Assembly (NCBI GenBank): GCA_030425385.1
Contig: JAUIAH010000005.1
Span: 1-64,000 of the forward strand
Origin: Verrucomicrobiia bacterium
GTDB taxonomy: Bacteria > Verrucomicrobiota > Verrucomicrobiia > Verrucomicrobiales > DEV007
Direction: 5' to 3'
DNA: 64,000 nt
The notes beneath the pieces are model-generated. The model did no database searches and had not been told where the DNA came from. It worked only from the letters and a program-made list of their open reading frames with translations. Position 1 is the first letter of the stretch. Every line of letters begins with the position of its first letter. Of this stretch, positions 1-7,405 are shown piece after piece. The position numbers and the translations under genes were made by a program.

Positions 1-109
1 TAGTCATCGAGAGAATCAGGCATCATTCGCGGCATTTGCCACGGTGTCCTCAATTGTGAGGCATCAACCCCTCTTCAGTGCCTCGTCGACGCATCGTTCG
101 GTGTCCATT

Positions 110-1048
110 TCAATGAGTCACTGCGCCCTTCCGTTGGGGGTCGTCAATTGACTGGACAAAGTCCGTCACACTGTTCGAGTCTGCTAACATCCATGTATCA
201 AGGACGAGTCTACTTGCACCGGGAACTCCATGATGCGTGTCGACCCATTCCAAAGCCGCAATTGGATCTCTCCGGGCATAAGCCTGGAGTACGACAGCTC
301 CAAGTCCCTGTCTGATTGATGACGGCGCAGTGTTCTGAAGGTATTCCAACGCCGCTGGCAAATCTCGTTTCGCCCACTCACGTAATACTGGCGAAAGAGC
401 CCACTCTCGTTTTGCCGGGGATAAACCCAGGGCCCACTTTCTGGCAGATTCAAAGTCGCGTTCAGCAAATCTCCGGGCGAATTGCAAGATGAGCATGTCT
501 GTAGCATTCCCGCGAGGCAAATTGGTCAATGCTTCTGCAAGCTTGGACGCCTCTGATTCAGGCCAGTCCCAATCCGCTGCTTGATTCTGTAGTATCGTGT
601 AGTCCTGGATTTGCCCTACCCACGCAAACGCGGCCATAGCGTCGACGTTCAACAAAGCGTACAGCATCGCTGCGCGCACATTGTTCAGGTAGAATTGCGG
701 GAACTTCGGAGGCAGATCCAGGACAGCGTTGAACGCAGCGTCGGGGTTCTCCGTCACCCAACTTGTAAAGAATGCTGTCGTAACGCTCCGATCTGGAATC
801 GGATCCGAAGCGCTCAGCCATGCGAGAAACTTGCGAGGATTCTTGTAAGCCCAGTTGCGGGCGGTTTGCTCCAATTCAGCCGACGAGCCTTCTATGGCTT
901 CGGCAATCTCACTCGTGGCGACCGCGGAAGAAACCAGCTCGGGAGAACTTCGATGTGATCCTGCCGGCAAATCTGGACGGCGGGTGCCTAGTTTCCAGCC
1001 TCCGATGGATGCCAAAATGCAAAGGAAGATCAAGGGTGCAGTCTTCAT
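110..1048 (-). CDS. Exported repeat protein, unknown function
   Basis: I do not recognise a named family. The 312-residue protein begins with a short hydrophobic segment (residues about 4-16) that could be a signal peptide or membrane anchor. The rest contains degenerate repeats of about 35 residues built on a pattern like 'W-A-x-x-D-P-x-A-A-x-x-W' (for example ARRDPIAALEWVD and AERDFESARKWAL), suggesting a helical repeat solenoid. Its ATG overlaps the stop codon of the upstream gene by 4 bases (ATGA), so the two are translationally coupled. The upstream neighbour has the same repeat pattern and is probably a paralogue. Such repeat proteins are, to my knowledge, common in Verrucomicrobiota; their role is unknown. 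Confidence 0.7.
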   Translation of the reverse strand: MKTAPLIFLCILASIGGWKLGTRRPDLPAGSHRSSPELVSSAVATSEIAEAIEGSSAELEQTARNWAYKNPRKFLAWLSASDPIPDRSVTTAFFTSWVTENPDAAFNAVLDLPPKFPQFYLNNVRAAMLYALLNVDAMAAFAWVGQIQDYTILQNQAADWDWPESEASKLAEALTNLPRGNATDMLILQFARRFAERDFESARKWALGLSPAKREWALSPVLREWAKRDLPAALEYLQNTAPSSIRQGLGAVVLQAYARRDPIAALEWVDTHHGVPGASRLVLDTWMLADSNSVTDFVQSIDDPQRKGAVTH

Positions 1049-2163
1049 TTATCAGGATCGGTCAATGCTGCTCTGAGTACCTCGCGGTCTGACACAGACA
1101 GGCTTGAATTGGCGACCGCATTTAGAACATTCCGTGGCTCGGTCGCTTTCCACGCCTCCACCACCTGCTGAAGGACGGTGAGTCGAATCTCGGGATCCAT
1201 GATGCTCGCTCCCCACTGAAATGCCATATCTGGCTGTTCCTTTGACAGCTCTCCTGCTAAGCCCGAAACGGCAGCGTCACGATTAAGCCCTGGAGGCAGC
1301 GTTGCCACCCAGTCCGAAGCACGATAGGAATCAACGCTGCTCCAACCGTACACGGCTTCCCGATATGCCATTGCTCTCTCGGTGGGATCGTCGATAGCGC
1401 TCAGCGCTTGCACCGTTCGATAAGGATCCTGTGTTGCCCAACTTTGAACAAACCGGGCGAGCGCATGATTTCTGCCGCTCGAAGATGGATGGCTCAAGAG
1501 CAACGAAAACGTATCCTCCGGCACGTCACGACTAAGGGCTTTGCCATTATCTGCGATGTATCGTTCACGATCCTCTTCAGGTTGAATCTCCAAGGCAGCA
1601 AAGCGATCCCTCTTGTGAACATACTTCATCGCCTTCTTTCGCAAGCTACTCTTATCGGCATCGTCGGGGAGCCGGTCAATCGCGGCGAACGCCGCCATGA
1701 AATCCCTTCCTGCCCACGACAACATCATCGATGACAGAACTTCAGCACGAAACGACAATGGCTCTTGGCGCTCTACCCACCTTGCCAACCGCGACGTCTC
1801 CTTCTCAGGAGGAGAAAAGGCGATCGACTTTGCGAGCTCAAGTGCGAATGCGCGATCTTCCAGACCATCGATAAATGCGAGAGTCCGTGCCGGATCGTCT
1901 GCGAACAGTAGTCGAATTGCTTTTTCTCTGTCGCCCGCGGTATCGACGTGCCCCTGTTCCAATTCTTTAAATAATGCGGAGACCTTTTCGCGATGAGAAC
2001 CAATCGAAGAAGCCTCTGGTGGCAACACGGAGTTCCGAGCGACCTCCGTGAGGCCGTCTTGAGGAACGACATCTCGCTCGCTCGCCCCGGTTAAAAGAAA
2101 AGCGGTGGCGTAAGAGAATACTCCTGAGCCAATGACCGCCATTGTTGCATAAACGAACTTCAT
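1045..2163 (-). CDS. Exported repeat protein, unknown function (paralogue of next gene)
   Basis: A 372-residue protein with an N-terminal hydrophobic stretch (residues about 4-25) consistent with an uncleaved anchor or signal peptide. At least five degenerate helical repeats follow, each with a D-P/D-F and a following A-x-x-W or A-x-x-A pattern (AGRDFMAAFAAID, ATQDPYRTVQALS, SSVDSYRASDWVA, SKEQPDMAFQWGA). It is first in a two-gene leftward unit and overlaps the downstream paralogue by 4 bases. No catalytic motif is visible. A scaffold or protein-binding role is possible but is only inference. Confidence 0.7.
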   Translation of the reverse strand: MKFVYATMAVIGSGVFSYATAFLLTGASERDVVPQDGLTEVARNSVLPPEASSIGSHREKVSALFKELEQGHVDTAGDREKAIRLLFADDPARTLAFIDGLEDRAFALELAKSIAFSPPEKETSRLARWVERQEPLSFRAEVLSSMMLSWAGRDFMAAFAAIDRLPDDADKSSLRKKAMKYVHKRDRFAALEIQPEEDRERYIADNGKALSRDVPEDTFSLLLSHPSSSGRNHALARFVQSWATQDPYRTVQALSAIDDPTERAMAYREAVYGWSSVDSYRASDWVATLPPGLNRDAAVSGLAGELSKEQPDMAFQWGASIMDPEIRLTVLQQVVEAWKATEPRNVLNAVANSSLSVSDREVLRAALTDPDK

Positions 2164-2336
2164 CTGAACATCAAGTATAGCCAGCGATCACAGTCTGACT
2201 GTAACATCTTTGTAAAACAGGCCGTCGGCAGAATACTGGGTGAAACGCCTCATACGATCCAGGGAAGTCTGAGGCACATCCCCCTTGAGTCTATCTTCTG
2301 GCGCAGCCACAAACTCACGGGCGTTGAAGCCCGACC

Positions 2337-2380
2337 TCCGGCGCGGCCATGCAAGTTCCACGCAGCATGGCCGCGCCGGA
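2337..2380. repeat. Perfect 16-bp inverted repeat (REP-like hairpin)
   Basis: The arms are 2337-2352 and 2365-2380, perfectly complementary with a 12-nt loop, GC-rich, ending TCCGG/CCGGA. A second small hairpin (CGGGC...GCCCG) lies about 10 bases to its left. The 2164-2404 gap holds nothing else. There is no T-tract, so a REP-type palindrome or short inverted-repeat element is likelier than an intrinsic terminator. Confidence 0.6.
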
Positions 2381-2404
2381 GTTTCCCGATTCTGGAAATT
2401 ATAA

Positions 2405-2707
2405 TCAAATGTTAGGCCCGTCGATGATGTCGACTGCTCCAGTCAAAAAGCAGAGCAGTCCCATGAAGATCGCCCCTACAAAGCCAAGCACCAGCAGGCT
2501 CTCGCTACGTGTCACCAGCCAATAACGCGTGTAACTCGGGAAGGGATCGGCAAGCTTGCGTCGGTAGAAGCGTCGTCGCTGGATCCAGTGAGAACCCAAC
2601 CAACCGACGACAAAGAGAACGCCACCTACGGCCCAAACGATGGCAGCGCGTTGATACGTGGTGAAGAGGGCGTCCATAGCGGTTGAATGATCGGGTGAAA
2701 CGACCAT
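2405..2707 (-). CDS. Small two-helix membrane protein
   Basis: A 100-residue protein with two hydrophobic segments (residues about 22-41 and 71-92), separated by a very basic loop containing RRRFYRRK. An AAGGTGG ribosome-binding site lies just before the ATG at 2707; an internal Met at residue 11 is a weaker alternative. It is the last gene of a leftward set with the 59-residue protein, DUF932 and SSB genes, and so probably belongs to the mobile module. The family is not recognised. Confidence 0.6.
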   Translation of the reverse strand: MVVSPDHSTAMDALFTTYQRAAIVWAVGGVLFVVGWLGSHWIQRRRFYRRKLADPFPSYTRYWLVTRSESLLVLGFVGAIFMGLLCFLTGAVDIIDGPNI

Positions 2708-2775
2708 TCAACCACCTTGGACAGCCCAGTGCAAATGATCACTAATTACAATGAAAGAGCATTGCAGCTAGAGCG

Positions 2776-2955
2776 TTAGATCAACCCTAGCAGGCTCAGC
2801 CAACTATCGGGATGATCCGGTTCGACGATGTCGCCTTCGGGCGTCTCGCAAACGCTATCGAGACTCCAGAACTCAAGCGCTTCGTCAGAAGGTCGCGGGT
2901 AAACTTCCCCGCGCCAATTAATCGTCGCTGTCTCCTGAGGTTGTGAAACCGTCAT
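2776..2955 (-). CDS. Small acidic protein of the SSB/DUF932 operon
   Basis: A 59-residue acidic protein, unrecognised. The start at 2955 is chosen because a good Shine-Dalgarno sequence (AGGAAAGGA) lies about 8 bases upstream and because the upstream in-frame residues are basic and overlap the DUF932 gene. The only notable features are a WRGEVYPRP segment and a C-terminal run of acidic residues and tryptophans. It lies 25 bases downstream of the DUF932 gene and is probably cotranscribed with it. Confidence 0.5.
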   Translation of the reverse strand: MTVSQPQETATINWRGEVYPRPSDEALEFWSLDSVCETPEGDIVEPDHPDSWLSLLGLI

Positions 2956-2980
2956 GGTCTGATCCTTTCCTGTGTGGACG

Positions 2981-3745
2981 TTAGGCAGGCAATGCCAGCG
3001 ACGAGTCCGAACCTGCCGCTTGTGCCGCACCATCCAACACGCCATGCAAGGCCTCGCTGCGTCGAGGCAACTGCATCAAACCACCCTTCAAGGTTTCGGT
3101 GAAGGCGTTGTAAAGCGACCACAGATTGCGGTCATTGAATTCCGGATGCTTCGGGGCTCGCCATTGCTCCAGCACCTTCGGCACCATCGTCGTCGTGATC
3201 GCCCGCGCATCCAGTGCTCTCACGATAAGGTCATGCGCTTCCGCATTGCCCATTTCCCGTTCCTGGTAGAGACTGGCTCGGCGTTCCGTCATGCCAACAA
3301 AGTCTGACAACTTGCCAATGGCTCGCGTCGTGACCTCCGGCAGGTCGCGCAAGATATTCGTGGTGTGGCGTCGCGCTAACACAACCTCACCAGAGAAAGA
3401 CGTGTTGTCGCAAACGAACACGCTGGAACCCATGGCCAACGCTGCGGGAAAGCGCTTGTCATGCGAATTGCGCAAACCAACGATCGTGCCCCATTGGTCG
3501 CCCTCCTGGCCATCGATGGCCACTTGCATCAATCCAAAGTAATGGGCTCCGGCACGGTTCAGGGCATGGGCCTCGTTGAGGATCTCCATGCCAGCGTCTT
3601 GCAATCCCCGGCGCACCTGTGCTGCCAAGGTGGCATGGCCCACCGGCTGCCAACGTCCCACCGCTTCCGGCGTCTTCACCCGCTCCAGTTCCTCGGGCTC
3701 GACAAGCGACCCGCCACAGTGTAAATAAAGATTATTGAGTTTCAT
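2981..3745 (-). CDS. DUF932 (plasmid/phage-type) protein
   Basis: This 254-residue protein matches the DUF932 family typical of plasmids, phages and integrative elements. The recognisable core is 'GLRNSHDKRFPAALAMGSSVFVCDN' (about residues 91-115, read as GLRNS, then F-V-C-D-N), followed by T-S-F-S-G-E. The biochemical role of the family is not established; it usually sits near recombination, SSB or conjugation genes, as here. It lies between an SSB gene and two small genes on the same strand. A purine-rich GGAAGCG segment lies upstream of the ATG. Confidence 0.8.
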   Translation of the reverse strand: MKLNNLYLHCGGSLVEPEELERVKTPEAVGRWQPVGHATLAAQVRRGLQDAGMEILNEAHALNRAGAHYFGLMQVAIDGQEGDQWGTIVGLRNSHDKRFPAALAMGSSVFVCDNTSFSGEVVLARRHTTNILRDLPEVTTRAIGKLSDFVGMTERRASLYQEREMGNAEAHDLIVRALDARAITTTMVPKVLEQWRAPKHPEFNDRNLWSLYNAFTETLKGGLMQLPRRSEALHGVLDGAAQAAGSDSSLALPA

Positions 3746-3849
3746 AATCGCTTCCGTTTTCCGACGTAGTTAGGTTTTGAGGCTCTGGCGGGAAGGGGCT
3801 GCCACCCCTCCCCGCGCTTGCCATGTGTTTTGTAACTAGCGGTCGTTGA

Positions 3850-4203
3850 TTAGGCCGCTTTCTCCTCCTTCTCGCTGGGCTTCGCAGCAAGAAACTGCCA
3901 GTCATCCACCCGCACCAGCAGGCGCGAATGCTTCTGGCCTTCGTGTTCCCACTGGTCGAGTTGCAACCGCCCTTCGATGCAAACAGGCACCTTGGTCGTG
4001 ACATGCTTCGCGAATGCCTCGCCCCGTGCTCCCCAGATATCGAGGTCAACGGCCACCAGCCGTTCCGTCGTTTCGCCATCGGCATTGCGCACCGTCTCAT
4101 TGTGGATCAAGCGAGCGCGCGTCACCGTGGTTTCACCAGCTTGGCGAGTCACTGCAGCTTTCGCGATATTGCCGGTCAATTGGATGTGGTTCTTCGTGAA
4201 CAT
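3850..4203 (-). CDS. ssb: Single-stranded DNA-binding protein (copy 1)
   Basis: A 117-residue OB-fold protein of the bacterial SSB family: it starts with the typical beta-1 'LTGNI', has 'TRARLIHNET' and 'DLDIWGARGEAFAKHV', and ends in a short charged tail without the classical acidic DDDIPF tip. It is about 55% identical by eye to the second SSB in this window (21824-22186). It is the first gene of the leftward SSB-DUF932 operon and has a GAAAGGA ribosome-binding site. Element-encoded SSBs of this kind coat transferred single strands; that role is inferred from context. Confidence 0.85.
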   Translation of the reverse strand: MFTKNHIQLTGNIAKAAVTRQAGETTVTRARLIHNETVRNADGETTERLVAVDLDIWGARGEAFAKHVTTKVPVCIEGRLQLDQWEHEGQKHSRLLVRVDDWQFLAAKPSEKEEKAA

Positions 4204-4247
4204 AGTTAGGTTCCTTTCGGGTAGGTATGTGGTTTTGTGTTTGTAAG

Positions 4248-4311
4248 TGAGAGCACCTCATACGCTCTCAAAGTGGTAATGATAGTATAGTGTTCTAATG
4301 AACAATTTCAA
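4248..4311 (-). promoter_or_regulatory. Promoter and operator-like inverted repeat of the ssb-DUF932 operon
   Basis: Read on the minus strand, TTGAAA (4306-4311) and TATACT (4284-4289) are 16 bases apart, a credible sigma-70 promoter in an AT-rich stretch. Just downstream of the predicted start is the inverted repeat TGAGAGC-N9-GCTCTCA (4248-4270), placed where a repressor would block initiation or the leader could fold. Both are predictions from sequence. Confidence 0.5.
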
Positions 4312-5318
4312 TGGAAATCGAGTGGTATACTGAAGAAAAACGCAGTTATAAATCATTGATAAACAATGCATTGCGCGCACGCGCCTCACCACCCTAACAA
4401 GCATCCCGTGAGCCGTCTGTTTCGCCAAAACAAGCCACCCGATCCGAACCACCCTCGGCCAACGAGCCGAGAGATGCGGTTGCGCCTAACAAGCAACCAA
4501 GAAGGATATAGGAAGCGGCGTCAGCCATGAGGAAAGAAAGAAGGGCGGATAGAAAAAACATTTTTTCGAGAGAAAAAAGGACGCGAAGCGAGAGGCGCGG
4601 ATCGGTGCAGGCGTCCTAAGGGAAAATGCCGCAGGGAAGGAGGGCTCCCTCTGGGATACCCATTTTCCCGTGGACGCCCAACCGTCCGTGCGGGGTGCGG
4701 AGCTTCTCCAAATCACCCACCGACCAACGGGAGGCTGACTTCAGAAAGCGCACGGTGTGGAACCAGCCGGGAGACGAGGGGTGGGAACGCGGTGGTCGTC
4801 TCCCGGCTGGTTGCATCACGGTGCAAGACCCCTCACACCAAAGGCGAAGCCCAAACCATGGCACGCGGGACGCGAGGGCTGGGTGTGGATCGTGGTCGGC
4901 TCAGGCGTCCCATGCGGTGCGGAGCTTCCAAACCTCCGGCACCGGGTGAAACCGGGTGCTGCCGATCATCGGTGGGTGGCGAGTAGTGGAGGAAGAACGG
5001 TCGTGGATGCGAGAGCCTCGAAGCTGGAAGCGGAAACCAAGCCCCCGCGCCGCTGGAACGAAGAAGCGCACGCATCCACGACGGTTCTGCGGTGGGGGCG
5101 GAGTGGAAAGTCATCCATGCATCCAAACAAAACGCGTCAGCGCATAAAGAATTGCCGCGAAGCGGATCGGGCGTTGCGGGTGTCCCGCAGAGAGGGTCGC
5201 GCCGCACGCAGTAGGCGCGCAGGGAGAGACCTCTCCCTCCAAACTGCTCTCTTCCAACCATATTCCTTCTCGTTTCTCTCAGATCCCAGAAAAACCGCCC
5301 AGAAAGTGACCATCCGAA
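4312..5318. other. Non-coding, inverted-repeat-rich region (candidate structured RNA or oriT)
   Basis: About 1 kb without a credible gene, between divergent ssb and kinase genes. Positions 4312-4600 are AT-richer, with polypurine tracts and an A6/T6 palindrome at 4552-4567. Positions 4605-5240 are packed with inverted repeats: GGCGTCC/GGACGCC (4610-4616/4672-4678) enclosing GGGAAAATG/CATTTTCCC (4620-4628/4661-4669) and a small GAGGG/CCCTC hairpin; a perfect 17-bp pair (4761-4777/4796-4812); an 18-bp pair with one mismatch (4993-5010 region/5071-5088); TGCGGG/CCCGCA (5175-5189); AGGGAGAG/CTCTCCCT (5221-5238). GGTGCGGAGCTTC occurs twice as a direct repeat (4694 and 4916). ORFs across it have no family resemblance. 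Confidence 0.6.
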
Positions 5319-5348
5319 TGTGATGTTGCCTGCAAAAGAGCGAACTAC
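5319..5348 (+). promoter_or_regulatory. 30-bp conserved motif, copy 1 (kinase gene)
   Basis: The block starts TGTGATGT and ends CGAACTAC, with CAAAA between, and ends 5 bases before the kinase ATG. It matches the blocks at 6631-6660 and 19674-19703 at 21 of 30 positions common to all three, with identical spacing. The two-box layout resembles an ECF-type -35/-10 promoter. If so, the transcript would be leaderless or nearly so. Confidence 0.7.
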
Positions 5349-5353
5349 TGACC

Positions 5354-6556
5354 ATGGAAAGCCAGTCGGAAACGGTCGGAGAAATCTCCTGTATCGCTTG
5401 TGGCACCCTCGTCTCCAATCCCAATGCCTCCGGTCTGTGTCAGCGATGCCTGCTCGCACCTCCCTCTGTCAATCAGTGGACACCCGCCGAACCACCAACC
5501 CTCGATGAAGTCGCCCAGGCTCTTCCTCGATTCCATGTCACCAAGTTGATCGGACGTGGCGCGACCGGAGCCGTCTTCGAAGCCCGTGACCGCGAACTTT
5601 CCCGAACCGTGGCGATCAAGGCCATGCGTGCACAAACGGACAACCCAGAATTCGCTGCTCGGTTTGCCCGTGAAGCCTCCGCCCTCGCCCGACTCAATCA
5701 TCCCCACGTCGTCACCATCTACGATGTCGGTGTGGTCGATGACTTGCACTACCTCGTCATGGAGCGGATGCAGCAAACGCTTGAAGACGAACTCACGGCA
5801 GGCTCCCTCACAAAAACACGTATCCTGCAGATCCTCTCCGACATCTGTGAAGGGGTGACCTGTGCGCATCTTGCGGGCGTCATCCACCGTGACCTCAAAC
5901 CGTCTAACATTCTCTTGGATGGTTCAGGACGAGCGAAGGTCAGCGACTTCGGCCTGGTCAAAGGAATCGCCGATCACGAGTTGTCAGGTGCCACCGTCAC
6001 CAAATCGGGCATGGCCGTCGGTTCCCCGTTCTACATGGCTCCCGAGCAAATCGAGAACCCGGCGCTGATCGATGCCCGTGCCGACATCTACGGACTCGGT
6101 GCCATCCTTCACAAGATGCTTACGGGTGAACCACCCAAGCCTGCGCAAAACGCCGACCGCAACTTCCGTCGCGTGCCACGAAAGCTCACACCCGTTGTTC
6201 AGCGTGCCTTGCATCCACAAGCAGACCAACGCTACAGCTCCGCAAATGAGTTGTTCCAGGCCGCCAAGGCTCAACTCGATCCCAGCCGAGCCGCGAAGCG
6301 CCGCATGCAGCTCGCCGCCCTCACTGCCGTCATCGGACTCACCACCGGGGCCTACTTCCTCGGCAGCCGTGATCGAATCCCCTATCGCAAGCATCTCTCA
6401 CAAGAAGACATCGCTGGACTTCCCCTGAAGAGCTTCGAGGCCGAAATCGACGGGGAGCTGACCCAGTGGCGGCATTGGGCCAACGATAACCCGGCCCGGC
6501 TGAGCATTCGCGGCTTCCGTGGAGCCGTCGACCGCATCCGGCTCTACACGCTGTGA
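5354..6556 (+). CDS. Zinc-ribbon Ser/Thr protein kinase with C-terminal membrane anchor
   Basis: A 400-residue Hanks-type kinase. Cys13, Cys16, Cys29 and Cys32 form an N-terminal zinc ribbon. The kinase domain (about 60-310) shows GRGATG in the P-loop, Lys89 in VAIKAM, the catalytic HRDLKPSN (Asp180), DFG (198-200) and the GSPFYMAPEQI activation-segment end, so it should be active. One transmembrane helix (about 320-338) is followed by some 60 residues ending RGFRGAVDRIRLYTL, which resembles the end of a LamG domain and may be a remnant. In PVC bacteria such kinases pair with ECF sigma factors; one is encoded at 10131. The ATG lies 5 bases after the shared 30-bp motif, with no ribosome-binding site. 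Confidence 0.9.
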   Translation: MESQSETVGEISCIACGTLVSNPNASGLCQRCLLAPPSVNQWTPAEPPTLDEVAQALPRFHVTKLIGRGATGAVFEARDRELSRTVAIKAMRAQTDNPEFAARFAREASALARLNHPHVVTIYDVGVVDDLHYLVMERMQQTLEDELTAGSLTKTRILQILSDICEGVTCAHLAGVIHRDLKPSNILLDGSGRAKVSDFGLVKGIADHELSGATVTKSGMAVGSPFYMAPEQIENPALIDARADIYGLGAILHKMLTGEPPKPAQNADRNFRRVPRKLTPVVQRALHPQADQRYSSANELFQAAKAQLDPSRAAKRRMQLAALTAVIGLTTGAYFLGSRDRIPYRKHLSQEDIAGLPLKSFEAEIDGELTQWRHWANDNPARLSIRGFRGAVDRIRLYTL

Positions 6557-6606
6557 GGCTCACCAGAGCGCCACAATAGTCGCTTGCCACCCTCACACAT
6601 TCGCTT

Positions 6607-6660
6607 TTCGCAGAACAATCGCAGAAAAAGTGTGATGTAGCCGCCGAAAAAACGAATTAC
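6607..6660 (+). promoter_or_regulatory. 30-bp conserved motif, copy 2, with upstream direct repeats (pilin-sigma operon)
   Basis: The motif occupies 6631-6660 (TGTGATGT ... CGAATTAC) and is directly preceded by two 11-bp direct repeats TCGCAGAAMAA (6608-6618 and 6619-6629). Copy 3 has a similar A-tract (CACAAAAAC) in the same place. It lies 32 bases before the pilin ATG and would drive the operon that ends in the ECF sigma gene, giving autoregulation. Promoter function is inferred from the threefold recurrence. Confidence 0.7.
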
Positions 6661-6692
6661 CCCGCGAATCCTAACCAACAACTGATTCGCGA

Positions 6693-6971
6693 ATGAATAC
6701 ACTATTCCAAAACTCCGTTACTCTCCTCGCTGCGGCGGGCGGACTCACGCAAAACCTCGGCCAAGTCGCCGGAGTGCTCAATGCCATCGGCATCCTCCTC
6801 TTCTTCGGAGGCCTGCTCATGGCCGCCATCATGTTCATGATCGGGCGTACCGAATATCTCAAATACGGCCTCGTCGGCTCAGGGGTCGGCGGGCTCGCGT
6901 GGGTCATCGTCAACACCTTCTTCCAGGCAGGCAACGGCGTCGATCCCGGCATCCAGTTGCAGAACTTCTAG
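6693..6971 (+). CDS. trbC: TrbC/VirB2-like pilin subunit
   Basis: A 92-residue protein with an N-terminal hydrophobic segment (about 7-25) and two more (about 33-51 and 57-75), ending in a short polar tail; the size and layout are typical of TrbC/VirB2 pilins. These form the conjugative pilus after membrane insertion and processing. It heads a compact operon with VirB3-like, VirB4 and sigma factor genes, which supports the call more than sequence identity does. No Shine-Dalgarno sequence is visible; CCTAACCAA lies 17 bases upstream of the ATG. Confidence 0.75.
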   Translation: MNTLFQNSVTLLAAAGGLTQNLGQVAGVLNAIGILLFFGGLLMAAIMFMIGRTEYLKYGLVGSGVGGLAWVIVNTFFQAGNGVDPGIQLQNF

Positions 6972-7006
6972 GCACGCGTCGGCCAAACCGCTCTCACACT
7001 TCGCGC

Positions 7007-7405
7007 ATGAATCGCACCGGCGACGGCCGACGTTACCACGAAGCGAACGCGGGGAGGGATTCCAAGCCTGTCATCTTCATCTTCGAAGGGAACAACGTTC
7101 TCTGGATGGTGTTAGGGTGTGGGCTTGCCCTCCTCGTGTTCCGTGTCACCCATGGGTGCTTCGCCTGGAGCCTCGGCGAATCCCTCGCGGCCAGCCTCGT
7201 CCCACTCACGATCTTCACCCTCTACGTCGTTCTGCTCAAGTCCGGCAAGCCCAAGAGCTTCGACCGCGAGTTCGGCGAATGGGGCATCATTCGCCTGCGC
7301 CAAGCCCTCGATGACCTTGGCTGGCTGCGCAACCGGCCCTACTTCGCCCCACGCAAGTCGACTGCAGCACGTCGTCCCCAATCTCAGCCTAACAAACCCT
7401 CATGA
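7007..7405 (+). CDS. VirB3/TrbD-like inner-membrane T4SS protein
   Basis: A 132-residue protein with two adjacent hydrophobic helices (about 33-50 and 57-77) after a polar N-terminus, then a basic C-terminal region containing FDREFGEWG. The length, helix pair and position between the VirB2-like pilin and the VirB4 ATPase match VirB3/TrbD, which anchors VirB4 at the membrane. The ATG at 7007 is preferred over an upstream in-frame ATG that overlaps the pilin gene. Its TGA overlaps the ATG of virB4 (ATGA), so the pair is translationally coupled. Confidence 0.7.
   Translation: MNRTGDGRRYHEANAGRDSKPVIFIFEGNNVLWMVLGCGLALLVFRVTHGCFAWSLGESLAASLVPLTIFTLYVVLLKSGKPKSFDREFGEWGIIRLRQALDDLGWLRNRPYFAPRKSTAARRPQSQPNKPS

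Noticed and set aside
4552-4567. A6-CA-T6 palindrome as an intrinsic terminator
   Set aside because: The stem is purely A-T and would not stall polymerase; it is more likely a flexible AT element.
4757-5323. 188-codon rightward open frame in the structured region
   Set aside because: Composition is erratic, several overlapping frames are equally open, no family resemblance or ribosome-binding site is seen, and inverted repeats run straight through it.
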